The translations under genes and the position numbers were made by a program. The notes beneath the pieces are model-generated. The model made no database searches and had not been told where the DNA came from. It worked only from the letters and a program-made list of their open reading frames with translations. From positions 2,728,001 to 2,792,000 of the forward strand of contig CM121343.1 of NCBI GenBank assembly GCA_051530055.1: a stretch of 64,000 nucleotides of DNA, in the 5' to 3' direction. This DNA is from Neoechinorhynchus agilis. Lineage: Eukaryota; Acanthocephala. Position 1 is the stretch's first letter. The number at the start of each line of letters is the position of its first letter. Positions 1 through 11,199 of the stretch are shown here, piece by piece.

Positions 1-1600
1 GGGGATGTCCGTCCGAGTAGGAATATCTGGTCAGGCGATGTCCGTTCGGGTGAAATTATTCTGTGGGGGATGTCCGTCCGAGTGGGAATATCTGGTCAGG
101 CGATGTCCGTTCGGGTGAAATTATTCTGTAGGGGGTGTCCGTCCGAGTAGGAATATCTGGTCAGGCGATGTCCGTTCGGGTGAAAATTCTGTGGGGATGT
201 CCGTCCGAGTAGGAATATCTGGTCAGGCGATGTCCGTTCGGGTGAAATTATTCTGTAGGGGGATGTCCGTCCGAGTAGGAATATCTGGTCAGGCGATGTC
301 CGTTCGGGTGAAATTATTCTGTAGGGGGGTGTCCGTCCGAGTGGGAATATCTGGTCAGGCGATGTCCGTTCGGGTGAAATTATTCTGTAGGGGGGTGTCC
401 GTCCGAGTAGGAATATCTGGTCAGGCGATGTCCGTTCGGGTGAAATTATTCTGTAGGGGGATGTCCGTCCGAGTAGGAATATCTGGTCAGGCGATGTCCG
501 TTCGGGTGAAATTATTCTGTAGGGGGATGTCCGTCCGAGTAGGAATATCTGGTCAGGCGATGTCCGTTCGGGTGAAATTATTCTGTAGGGGGATGTCCGT
601 CCGAGTGGGAATATCTGGTCAGGCGATGTCCGTTCGGGTGAAATTATTCTGTAGGGGGGTGTCCGTCCGAGTAGGAATATCTGGTCAGGCGATGTCCGTT
701 CGGGTGAAATTATTCTGTAGGGGGATGTCCGTCCGAGTGGGAATATCTGGTCAGGCGATGTCCGTTCGGGTGAAATTATTCTGTAGGGGGATGTCCGTCC
801 GAGTGGGAATATCTGGTCAGGCGATGTCCGTTCGGGTGAAATTATTCTGTAGGGGGGTGTCCGTCCGAGTGGGAATATCTGGTCAGGCGATGTCCGTTCG
901 GGTGAAATTATTCTGTAGGGGGGTGTCCGTCCGAGTAGGAATATCTGGTCAGGCGATGTCCGTTCGGGTGAAATTATTCTGTAGGGGGGTGTCCGTCCGA
1001 GTGGGAATATCTGGTCAGGCGATGTCCGTTCGGGTGAAATTATTCTGTAGGGGGGTGTCCGTCCGAGTGGGAATATCTGGTCAGGCGATGTCCGTTCGGG
1101 TGAAATTATTCTGTAGGGGATGTCCGTCCGAGTAGGAATATCTGGTCAGGCGATGTCCGTTCGGGTGAAATTATTCGGGGTGTCCGTCCGAGTGGAATAT
1201 CTGGTCAGCGATGTCCGTTCGGGTGATTATTCTGTGGGGATGTCCGTCAGTGGAATATCTGAGCGATGTCCGTTCGGGTGAAATTATTCTGTAGGGGGAT
1301 GTCCGTCCGAGTAGGAATATCTGGTCAGGCGATGTCCGTTCGGGTGAAATTATTCTGTAGGGGGATGTCCGTCCGAGTAGGAATATCTGGTCAGGCGATG
1401 TCCGTTCGGGTGAAATTATTCTGTAGGGGGGTGTCCGTCCGAGTGGGAATATCCGGTCGGGTGACGTCCGTTCGGGTGAAATTATTCTGTAGGGGGATGT
1501 CCGTCCGAGTGGGAATATCTGGTCAGGCGATGTCCGTTCGGATGAAATTATTCTGTAGGGGGATGTCCGTCCGAGTGGGAATATCCGGTCGAGAAGGAAT
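1..1600. repeat. 66-bp satellite array (two related 33-bp halves)
   Basis: About 24 tandem copies run from the window edge to about 1600. Each 66-bp unit is two diverged 33-bp halves, both starting ATGTCCGTYCGRGT; one half continues with GGAATATCTGGTCAGGC and the other with GAAATTATTCTGTAGGGG. Because 66 is a multiple of three and the unit lacks stops in one frame, a 314-codon open frame runs through it; this is a by-product of the period, not evidence for a protein. Copies between about 1140 and 1265 carry small deletions, and the last copies before 1600 diverge. The array continues past the left edge. Confidence 0.95.
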
Positions 1601-1714
1601 TGCTTCCGGGTGGAGATAAGTGGTTATTGTTTGTTGGTGAATGATGTCCGAGAAGATTGGGCAGAATGGAAAAATTAATGGAAATCGCGAGAGTATGAAA
1701 CCTTTCGGTTTCAA

Positions 1715-1877
1715 TTAGCGATGTTTGATTCAGAAAATAGATTTATCTTGAAAATTTTCGGCCTTTTCGTTGGCCTTCTTCAGTCAATTGTTTTTAAGTT
1801 TTTTAATATGTAACTTAGAAACAATTGACCGAAGAAGGTTCCAAGATAAATCTATTTTCTGAATCAAACATCGCTAA
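1715..1877. mobile_element. Foldback (MITE-like) element
   Basis: A perfect 36-bp inverted repeat (1715-1750 against 1842-1877) encloses a second, nearly perfect inverted pair (about 1774-1793 against 1819-1838) around a short AT-rich loop. The whole 163 bp can fold into one hairpin and encodes nothing. This is the shape of a small non-autonomous foldback or MITE. No clear target-site duplication was found. Confidence 0.75.
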
Positions 1878-2337
1878 TAATGAATAATTTTTTTGTATGA
1901 AATTGTTTTGATGCTAGACATCATCTACCGCTCCATAAGTGAATAAAGAAGTCTACAAGTTTCCGCGCGAAAACGTCATCAAATTACGTCACGATCGATT
2001 TAATTAAAGATTGGTGTCTTCCGGATCATCAATGAAGGTCCGTGACAATGCGTGGATCGGTGAATTTTGTCGTAAGTGGAAAAATGTTTGTTGGTGAAGT
2101 GTTTTTGTTTGAAATTTGTAGAACTCAGGCTTGAGCGTAGAATGGTGATTTTCTTGGAGGTTTTTTGGAAGCAACTCTTTCATTCAAACGCACAACAAAA
2201 AACGTCCACGAAGAAGAGGCATCGCTCTCCCCTCAGTGGTCGCGAGCACACTCGCTTCGTTTCTTCTTTGGATCGCGAGACCAATGTTTTGGCGTAGGAA
2301 GGCACCAGCTCTTGTATTTCCTGTCTTGGCTTTATCA

Positions 2338-2570
2338 TTCCTTACTCGTCTTTTGTCTTTTTAAGCACACATCCAACCGATATCTTGCATCAAGGAAGTG
2401 ATTGAATCACTGTACATCCCCGTCCGGATCCTCGGATACCTCCTAATGAGGCGGAACTCATCAGTGAGTTTCTTACGTCATTCAACGATATTTTGTCCCC
2501 TTTGGTTGTGAGTCATCGACGATCGTGGATATGAACCGGCTTGAATGATCTTATGGCTTAAAATAAAGTT
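2338..2570 (-). mobile_element. tRNA-like SINE, copy 1
   Basis: On the minus strand this copy starts near a B-box-like stretch GGTTCATATCC (2527-2537), runs through the family core AAAGGGGAC...ACTCACTGATGAGT...GGAGGTATC..GAGGATCC, and ends in a tail shared with copy 2 (AAAAAGACAAAAGACGAGTAAG). The next copy lies about 70 bp away in opposite orientation. The SINE assignment is inferred from dispersed copies, a Pol III box match and lack of coding; a clear A box was not found in this copy. Confidence 0.55.
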
Positions 2571-2638
2571 CCTATATTCAACACTTACCCCGAGATTTAA
2601 ATCTGGCACAGTTTATACATTCCGTGGTTGTGTTGAGG

Positions 2639-2882
2639 TGGTCTAGTGAATTTGAGCTTTGAATCACTGTTTGTTATCATCGATGACTCACAATCAAAGG
2701 GGACGAAATACCTCGATGAATGGAGTAGGAAACTCACTGATGAGTCCCGCCTCCTTGGGAGGTATCTGAGGATCCACTCGTTATCGTATGTTTTTGAAAG
2801 TCTAAGTGGTTCAATCGCTTCCCTGATGCAAGATATCGGTTGGATGTGTGCCTAAAAAGACAAAAGACGAGTAAGGGACTAT
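2639..2882 (+). mobile_element. tRNA-like SINE, copy 2
   Basis: Shares the core and 3' tail of copy 1 in the opposite orientation. Its head has GGTGGTCTAGTG at 2637-2648, which looks like the A-box region of a tRNA gene, but its B box is poor. A 69-codon open frame in it is a side effect and is not conserved in other copies. Confidence 0.55.
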
Positions 2883-3192
2883 TTAAACATTTAGTTAATT
2901 TACGGGTCCCGAACGGCTCCATACAAAATAGATGGGCGAAAATCGGAGGCGATAAAAATGAACGCGAGCTAAATTCAAAAATCGATTTATGGCCTTAAAG
3001 GATAAATTAAAATCTAGTTTCGCTGGCAGTACAACGGGGCAATGCTGCCAGCGTGATGGCGACGGTCGAGGAAGGACAAAAGCTGGAATTTGGTGGGAGG
3101 TGGTGAATGTAAAGAAAAGTAACCAAATAGAAAACCCTTTCAGTGGTTTTTGATTATTTTCTACTATATAATACTCATCGTTCATGATTTAC

Positions 3193-3194
3193 AG
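3193..3194 (+). promoter_or_regulatory. Putative trans-splice acceptor of the GCN5-like gene
   Basis: GATTTACAG ends at 3194, 13 nt before ATG 3208. It decides the start: the frame is open from 3184, but the first part would be removed by splicing. It could also be the acceptor of an ordinary 5'-UTR intron. Confidence 0.5.
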
Positions 3195-3207
3195 ATATAA
3201 TTTGAAC

Positions 3208-5308
3208 ATGTTTGATTCTAAGCAATACGAAGAGCTTCGTGAAACGTTGCTAAAACGTAAGCAAAATTCGAACTCAGTGTCGTTGGAGCTTGATCAATTG
3301 AAGCTTCTTTTTAACAACTTACCAGACATGGACTCTCTTCATTGCTGTATTTTTCTGTATCGAGTACTTGAGGATGTATCTCGTTGTAAAGAATCGAACG
3401 AGGCGAAAAAGCATAAAATGAGGGAGATTTTAGTAATGTATTTTGGTGAAGAACCATTTGACAAGCCTACAGTTGGTGAATCGATTTATAGTTATGCGCT
3501 TTCAGTAAAGAAAGCTGATGATTCCATGATTTCTTTACTTAAATCCTTCGCCTGCTTCATGAATGGGTACAAATTACCGTCGCCTTCCGAACTAGCGTTA
3601 GAGAGAATTAATGTTAGTCTGGATTACCGTTTGACGTACTATAGATGGATGATGCGATGCGCTCTACCGATAATTTGTCCCAGCTTTATGGAACGAAGTG
3701 ATTTGATCAAAGTGTTCAGTTTTCGATCGATGTCTAACGCTCGTTCACTGATAATGCGTGATTTTCGTGAATATGTACTTGGTGAGTATTATCAATCGCA
3801 CAGACGTTCAGAAACCGGCCTTGTGAGAATCCTTCGGGACATGGTCCACCATCTATTCGAATATTTGCCTACTGAACATGTTAATATGCAAATTCTATTA
3901 AGTTCAACGAAGCACCGTGATATGAGACTCATGTGCTTAGGTGTTGAAACTCATGTTCCTAAATCGAGATGCAAAAATTTCGATGTTGTTAGAACAAGCA
4001 AGCGAATAAATCCCACAATCGACTTTGAAGAATTTCCTGAAAGCCGAATAAAAGATAAAATCGCACAAATCTTATCGGATGATAATTCTCATCTATATCA
4101 AATGGACGATATTGAATTTAAACTTGTCAGTTTTGAGTTTTTAAATGATAAACCGGTTAGTGAATATCCGGCCCTGTGGAACATCGGCGAACTTTTGTCA
4201 GTCAACAATTATTCCCTCACAAAATGCGAACAACTTTGCTATTTATTGCAGGCTCGTGACATTTTTGTTCGCCAATTAATCCACATGCCAAGTGAGTATA
4301 TAACTCGCCTCGTTCTTGATGGACGCCACAAAACACTGGTTTTGCTGAAACAGACCATAAAAAAGCTCATTGATATGAAAAAGATTGTGTTCACTCTTAA
4401 AGTACATCATCAATGAGTTTTCGTTGATAAAGGTTCTCATTTCAAAAAAGTGATCGGTGCTATATCTTTTAGACCTTTTGTTAACCAAGGAATAAGTGAG
4501 ATCTCATTGTTTGCAGTATGCACCTCTCATCAGGTCCGAGGCTACGGAACAATGCTTATGAACCAATGCAAGAACTACCATGTCTCAAAGGGAATATTTC
4601 GCTTAATGACATACGCTGATGGAAACGCTTTGGAGTTTTTTCAAAAGCAAGGCTTTTCTGAAGAGGTATCGGAATACTTGTCCAAATGTAAGCTATATTT
4701 TAAGGAGTACACCTCAGCTACAATGACGGAGTGCGTTCTGGATCCTGAAATTGACTACGTTAACGCTCGAAGTGTACTTAATTTAGAATCGGGCATACTA
4801 AGTGTTTTGGATGACTGTTATGTTAGCCGAGCCCTTCAATCACAAGTAGGACGAATTTATGGACCGGGAACCCATTTCAATGTTGTTCGTGCAGATGATG
4901 AATTAGGCAAGCGGTTCTCTGTGTCAAGTTCTTCTATCCGAGAGCCGTGCTTCATTTGATAATCCGGCATCGTTAAATGACTCTATTGGCATACTACTTA
5001 AGAAAATGTACGAGCATCAAGATTGTGACTTAATAATGAAGTTACCGGATACAAGATCGCGTTTTAAATCTCGCCTACTTTTTCCAACCGATCTGCAAAC
5101 AGTTAAAAGTCGATTTGATGAAGGTTACTATACAAGTGCTCATTTGTTCCTCGCGGACATGAGGAGATGTTTCGCTGGGTTTAGGCAGCATTATGGTTGC
5201 GACAAAAACAGAAAGAGAATTGATTCGCTGAAACTTTTGGAAGCACACTATATAATACGAGCGCTTGAGTTGAATTTAGTAGATAGTTGTGCTCAAACGA
5301 GCTACTAA
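3208..5308 (+). CDS. GCN5/PCAF-type histone acetyltransferase, divergent, with an unexplained in-frame stop
   Basis: GCN5/PCAF transfers acetyl groups from acetyl-CoA to histone tails within SAGA-type complexes in the nucleus. Order seen: a PCAF-N-like helical region (first about 360 codons); the segment MPSEYITRLVLDGRHKTL, close to the GCN5 line just before its acetyltransferase core; the GNAT core from about 4450 with the general-base Glu (SEISLFAV), the acetyl-CoA loop VRGYGT and MTYAD; then a bromodomain (about 4985-5300). A 61-nt intron (4846-4906, GTAGGA...AATTAG, phase 0) joins the core to the bromodomain frame. Upstream of the core, both sides share one frame but about 93 nt of extra sequence with a TGA (4414-4416) separate them, and no GT-AG intron of correct phase removes it. 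The bromodomain has HYG where the family has YN, so the acetyl-lysine-binding Asn seems lost. Family identity is secure; whether the gene still works is not. Confidence 0.75.
4846..4906 (+). other. Intron in the GCN5-like gene
   Basis: GTAGGACGAA at the donor and GATGAATTAG at the acceptor give a 61-nt phase-0 intron. It moves the reading frame from that of the acetyltransferase core to that of the bromodomain, so the apparent frameshift here is a normal intron. Confidence 0.6.
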
Positions 5309-5775
5309 GCTAACACATATCTTTTCCTCTTTTTTAAAAATTGCAATATTGTTGTGTGTACGTTAGATATCAAAATAGAAGTTTCGTTGAAAGTTTAAAA
5401 ACCTCAGCACCCTTTTTGATCGGCAAGTAAACAGTGCGATAAAACGAAATGATTGTGGCTGCGATATCGCGTTTAATTTCAGTTCTACTGGGTTTGTAAA
5501 AACCCATTTAATGATACTTTTGATGGCAAAGAAATGCTGATCATACGGGCAATCAAAGGTAGTAATGCCTCCGAAAAAAAATATAATATAAAGGCAAGGT
5601 AGAACTCAAGGCACTCCTTATCCTTTTTTCCTGCTTACCCCACAAAGCAGAGCCGCTATTTTAAAAAAATTCTTTAACAAAAAATTTACTTTGATTCAAG
5701 AAAGTTTTTATTCCACAGGCAAACCTTGTCAACCCCACAAAGCAGAGCAGCTATTTCGCTACGAGGGGTGAGTCT
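5309..5775. other. Spacer with a short direct repeat
   Basis: No gene seen. A stretch reading ACCCCACAAAGCAGAGC occurs at about 5637 and again at about 5733, beside the 3' end of the LINE, and may be a duplication linked to that insertion. Confidence 0.4.
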
Positions 5776-5779
5776 CAAA

Positions 5780-7430
5780 CTGATTGTTTGCAACCATTGA
5801 CGGGGAACTGCTTGCTACCAGAATCTCCACACAAAAGATTAAGAGCTTATATGAAGTCTTCATCCAAAGTGTAATTCTCGCCAAGAAAATACTGACCAAT
5901 TGTGCGGTTTGCTTCGTACAATCTCAAATAAGCTGGCAGAGAAATATTGGCTGCTTTTCGGATACCCAAACCGTCGGACGACACATAACACCAGGCCCCG
6001 TCCCATAGCTGAGTATTTAAAATGTTCTCGAGAGAGGCTTTCACCGTCTCGTCTAATTTTGCCAGTTTATCCTTATGTCTAAAAAAGATGCTGGGGCAGC
6101 TTGTACAACAATTTTGGAATGATGAGGGTGCTCTTGATCAGGAACAGAGTTTCGTGTGAAAATAATTCATCAACTCGTTCGCACAGCACTGAAAGTTGCG
6201 GTTGAAGATTGGCAATCTCGGCTTCAACATTAGAACCAAAGATGCAGCTTCCTAGAAGACTCGACCGGTCTAGAGTGATCAATTCTATCCCGGGGGACCA
6301 AGTTCTGAAAATCCTTCACGATATTTTGCCTGTTCGCTTCATCTTCCACGTTCATCACCAAAATCTCGCATTTCGCAGCATTCAATGAAAAAGTTTCGCA
6401 ATCGCACATCCAGGTACCAGCCATTGAAACTGGACTGAAGAGAGAGTGCAACGGGATTGACTGCGAGTGAGAAGGCTATTGTGTGGTTATTGAACAACAA
6501 GGGAGTTGAATTCCCATAGGCATTAACGAAATAGCGAAATGCTTCTAATGCGTGATCTCAATCGACTTCGAGCAAATCTGCTCGGTAAACTGTATTGAAT
6601 GTATTTTTGAAATATCATTTCAAGATCACGCACCACGGCTTTGAGTTTCCGGTGATGAACGTGCGGAGTGAATGAACAATCGCCTCTGCGCCACAAGGTC
6701 TACGGCAGCCTAACTGAGTAAGGCGAAGCAGCATCCCTACTTTTTCCGCGATCCTTTTATTTAAAATTTTTGCTGTTAAGCAGCGCAGAGTTGTTCCAAT
6801 TGCAATGGGACGAATCCCACCTTCCTTTTTTGTGATGGCACACAAAGATGAGCCGAAAAATAACTCAATTGCTTTCGGAATAAACTCTTTCCCCGCAAAT
6901 TGGTCGATCAGGCGTGCCAATTCATCTTCAAGAGACTGAGCAGCTTCACCTACTGAAAAGGAAGTCATATCCTTTAGGTTTTGGGGCCGAAGCCTGTCAA
7001 GCCCACGAGCTGATCCTTTAGCAAAAGAAGAGATTGCCATCTTCACTTTTGATTTCGATGATAAAACATGAGGGATCGTATCGAAGAATGAGGATTTCAC
7101 GAAATACTGCCGACCGCAGTCAATGGGATGTTTGGGGCGAAGAGTTCGTAAAAAAATTCGTGCGAACTGCTCCTCTGACATCTCTGTCTGCGAATTTCGA
7201 AGAAACGTGCCTAGCAAGCGACCGATTTGATTTTCTGCAGTGGTCACGCCGTTAAAAGAGCTAATTCTCTCTTTTATTTTTGTGGTCAGAGATCCTTGAG
7301 GAACATCACCAGCAGAAAACACTAGTCTAGGAAACACAAAGAAACGCATCAACGCCAACTCTAAGTACAATCGATTTCCGATCTGGATTCGAGGACCTTT
7401 CTTACACAAACTTAAAATTGAATACACGAT
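5780..7430 (-). mobile_element. Decayed non-LTR retrotransposon (LINE), reverse transcriptase region
   Basis: Minus-strand pieces read in the order of a LINE reverse transcriptase. The 270-codon piece at 6615-7427 has the fingers and early palm motifs (SARGLDRLRPQNLKDM, EGGIRPIAIGTTLRCL, CGAEAIVHSLR). Then come traces of a DFKNAFN-like palm segment around 6600 with stops, a thumb segment (LNAAKCEI, about 6400), a helical region ending IIPKLLYKLPQH (6079-6282), and a C-terminal block ILNTQLWDGAW...GLGIRKAANISLPAYL (5847-6044). Frame changes, stops and the lack of a recognisable QGDP block and YxDD site show it is dead. No endonuclease was seen, so the element is truncated at its 5' side. The clade is not assigned; it belongs to the group with the GGIRPIAVG signature. 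Confidence 0.8.
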
Positions 7431-9427
7431 TATAATACTAAATGATAGCTAGAGATTAAAATCAAACGTCGGAATTGAAAGGGATGAGGGAGATTATCAC
7501 TCCTATTCTGGAATAAGCCTTTTATTTAACGGATCCTATGAACAAGTCAGTTTATCAATGATTTTACGAATAAATGTGATAACATATACTTGTTCATGGC
7601 GTTTGTTCATATTGTTTTAGACTGGCCGTTCTGAGCGCTTGAATTTCGCCACAAGGAGAAAATAATGAGTAATCGTCTGAAAACCAAAATCAAGGTTAAA
7701 TTGTTCACATCATGCCTATAAATATTGTCCGCATAATCTTAAGGTACTAAGTACTCCTAAATACGTTTTCACTCAGCGTTATTGATGAGTCGGTTTGTGG
7801 ATTTATTCCAAATGCCGCTGTGTGAACCTTCGGCTGAAACCGATTTACGCCATGTTTCTAATGCTCTTTCTTTTACCATCTTCGCCGTTTTGTGGCTCAA
7901 CGTTTGTCTGTCACTGATCATCCGTTAGAGCTGTGTACCGAGTTCAGTGGAATTCAAAACGCATTCGAGTTTTATAGTGGCGTTTGTGAAGCTCCTTTTA
8001 CTTCCTTGTCGATCAAATTCTGCATGAGCGGAAAAGTTAGCATCCTTCTATTCTGGTCTTTTGCGCATTTCAAAACGTTTGGGGTTGTTAGTTGGCTATT
8101 ATAATTCGGCTGTGGTCTTTTTTAGTTGCGATCCTCTCCTGTGGTCTCATTTTGATTCTTCATTTTGAAGCTGTTCTGTATTTTAAGCCCTAAATCCTTA
8201 GGTTTGAAGTGTGAGTACGGTGGCTCTATTAACAGGTTAGATGATTGTGAGCTGATATCGGTCGTCGACCTCTTGCTCTCTCGTCGTCGTCGACCCTCCG
8301 GATCAGTCATCAAATCTAAAGTGACCACGAGGACCCAGAAGTGCATGGGTCCTCCTCGTAAACAAAATAAAAAAACGCTAGGTGAATAAGCTTTTCGATT
8401 TTCTAAGAGGTGTTTAGCTCCAAGGATTGGTCGAATCGTTTTTAACCTTTCTTCATATTATAAGATGGTAGGACGCGAAATGTTTTCAAGAATAATTATA
8501 AGAACTTTAGCTGATCAGAATCCTCAGAGTGCCTTTTACGCTTTCGTTTTCATGTACTACTTTGGTTCCACAATAGTTGTCACATTTGATGCATAAATTT
8601 TGTTTCACAATACTTGTCACATTTGATCAAACTTTTTTAGCCTCGCTTGTGTTAGGCCGGTTTTCAAAAGTAATTAGCCACTTAAAAATAAGTGAATAAA
8701 AATTTGTGAGTTAGAAATAAGCGCTTTATCAATTTTATAGTAGTAACAATTATTTGCGTTATTAAATATTTAAAAAGCTTTTTGTCTTTTCCACGGCTTC
8801 GGTATTAAATTTTAAATTTATGGGGAGTCAACTTTCTCTTCGAGGTTTTTCTTTATATGAGTAATCTTATAAAAAAATTCGTTGGATATCATGATGTTTT
8901 AATTTTCTAAAAACCGTTTAAAACTTACAAGTTTCACTAGATACCTGAGGTGCATGATTCGGCGGCTAATATTTTCCCTGTCCAATTGTCTAATTAAATC
9001 ATCAATATTTTTAGTGACAATCTCATGTCGAAATGTTTGCATTGAATTTAACAAAAACATTAAGGATTGGACTTCTAAGAGATTGAGATTCAATTGCAAC
9101 CTTCTTTTACAAGTTCTTCTTGTAAAGCACAATCATCATTTGCTAAATGAGGCTTTGAAACAAAAATTCATGTATAGCTGGTAGAACATATTTAATTATC
9201 ATATTTCGATAGTTCCTATTGAAGTTTTCTTTAAAAGTGAATTGACAGATTCCACGTTTTTAGATGAACATTATCTTGGTCTTGCCACCGTAACTGTTAA
9301 ACATTACTTTAGTGGTGAAACTTTTACTTCTACATTGTCTGTAAGGTACTGACTCATCTAAAGAAACATAAAATGATTGAACAAAACCCCTCATTTCAGA
9401 AAAAACATTAGGTGGAAAATGTTGTAA
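7431..9427. other. Non-coding stretch
   Basis: AT-rich with scattered short open frames of no recognisable family. A small CGTCGTCGTCGAC run lies at about 8280. No RNA gene, array or mobile element was recognised. Confidence 0.5.
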
Positions 9428-9700
9428 TCAAAACTGAGATCTATCGCTTTTGTTAACGCAGGTTGAACTTTTTAATAGAAGATGAAACACGTCTAAACAC
9501 GCAAAGTCCTTACATTTACTGCAATTGATGAACTTCTTTGTGTTCTTTGATTTAGTTTTTAATTCTAGAGAAAAGTTTTTCTTTTGTGGCCCACAACATC
9601 CAGGCTTTCTAGATTCAACATTAAAAGCTCCAGTTCTCACAAACGCGATTTTGTTCTACGATGCACCTTGAAGTTTTACTGCTGCTTCATTTATTTCGCC
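9428..9700 (-). mobile_element. Possible transposase C-terminal fragment (piggyBac-like, uncertain)
   Basis: A 70-codon minus-strand frame contains paired cysteines (PGCCG, then CSKCKDFACL, then a His), spaced somewhat like the C-terminal zinc-binding tail of piggyBac-type transposases. No DDE core was found upstream of it on the same strand, and the match rests on spacing alone. It may be chance. Confidence 0.2.
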
Positions 9701-10051
9701 ATAAAACATTTTTCAACATCTTTAGATAAATTAAAATAATAAAAATTTAGTTCTTTGAAACATTTGATAAAATTTTAACACGTTAAACATGTTTAAAAGT
9801 TTCGAAACGAACGACGAAACAACTTAAACATAGTGGGATGTTGTTGTGACCAACCATTTTTCAACATTCATTAAAAATTCTGCGGTGTTGAATCCAATGG
9901 CACCAACTCAATGACAAGATGTTGGAAAATGTAGACCGACGGATTGAGACATTCACATTTCTCTTTTAAAGACGAATAGAAAGTTCTTTTTTGTCGATGA
10001 ATTTAAAATCGGTAGATAAACTTTGGAGTGAAGATTTAAAATTGGTTTTCA

Positions 10052-10436
10052 ACCAATCATCTTTAGGTTTCGTAGGTTGTTTATGTTAACATCAAGGCTA
10101 CTCTTCAAACTTTTTTCTTTAGATAATTCTCTAAGTGTATTGTCCAAGAGCCAATTTTGCATAGATCTCTGAGTCCTCAATCCGTCAAACCCAAATGTTG
10201 CCGAACTCAATTTCATAAAGGACGGGAATACATCGTAAACTTTGCGCTTTTTCATTGCGGACCAATTTGAGGGATATTTTATCCAAGTGACGTGTCAATT
10301 GTAAAGAAGATTGCAAAAATGGCTCTTGGACAATACACTTAGAGAATTATCTAAAGAAAAGTTTGAAGAGTAGCCTTGATGTGAACATAAACAACCTACG
10401 AAACCTAACTGACGAAGATTGGTTGAAAATTACGAT
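10052..10436. mobile_element. Foldback element with arms of about 105 bp
   Basis: The stretch 10052-10165 returns inverted at about 10312-10436 (for example GTGTATTGTCCAAGAGCCA against TGGCTCTTGGACAATACAC), around a spacer of about 150 bp. The arms are about 95% alike by eye. The 68-codon frame across the left arm has no counterpart in any family I know. Likely a non-autonomous foldback element. Confidence 0.65.
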
Positions 10437-11199
10437 ACTTGAAATAGAGAACAACACTCAGATTTAAAATTGGGTAGAAGATCGAGACTTGAACAAGCTT
10501 TTGATGTTAAGCATTTTTGCATTTCATCTATTCTGAAAGCATTGGTAAGTTCCTTAGTTGGTTATTTTGGAATTCTAAAAGCTGGTCTAGCGATCAGGTC
10601 TTGTCAAAATTAAAATGAAACTAATCAACCGCGACAAGGGGTTATTTCTCTGTCAAAACTGAGACAAGAGTAACACAAGATTTTTGTTGGTCCAGAAACA
10701 ATACACATCGGTGATCAAAATACAACACACGAAGGGTGGGCCAAGTGGATATCACTCATAAATCACTAAACTCCATCCCATCTTCATATATAAGAAGGCA
10801 ATCAACCATCTAAAATACGGGCGTTTTTATGGGAAAATAAAACGAAACCGGTACGGTAGGTTAACGACGAAAACGAACGAGACAGGTAAAATTAAGGGCC
10901 CGGGATGTCATGTTGGTAAGAGGTTGACGGTATGTAGAATTCGATATAGACTTTGACACGCCTTCTAACAATGATCGAGATTAAGAATAGTGAGGAAAAC
11001 GACGAACTTAGTTCTCACTGTCGCTAGTAAGGAAGAGGAGATGGAAAAATACCAAGTGGTTTTGTTTACCATATAATCGCGGGATAACATTAGAATTCCC
11101 GGATGAAAACTCTACGTGAACAGTTTTAAGCTGGTCCAATCGAGAACCAAAGTTTGGAATAGTTGGTGGCTTGTCTAAAATACTCAAAATATTTTTCTT
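10437..11199. other. Non-coding spacer
   Basis: No gene, RNA or repeat was recognised between the foldback element and the 188-bp array. Confidence 0.4.

Noticed and set aside
191-1619. Long open frames across the 66-bp satellite
   Set aside because: They arise from a stop-free unit whose length is a multiple of three; no start context, no variation pattern of a protein.
2637-2710. tRNA gene suggested by GGTGGTCTAGTG
   Set aside because: No cloverleaf can be drawn: no paired acceptor stem, anticodon loop or proper B box at the right distance. Treated as a SINE head.
2725-2790. Hammerhead-ribozyme-like CTGATGAGTC in the SINE core
   Set aside because: The GAAAC lies immediately before CTGATGAG, not after a stem II, and no stem I/III with a cleavage site fits in any circular order. 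The motif also varies among copies.
4292-4432. Intron starting at the strong donor GTGAGTAT (4292)
   Set aside because: It would remove MPSEYITRLVLDGRHKTL, the best-conserved GCN5 segment, so the donor match is coincidence within the codons for SEY.
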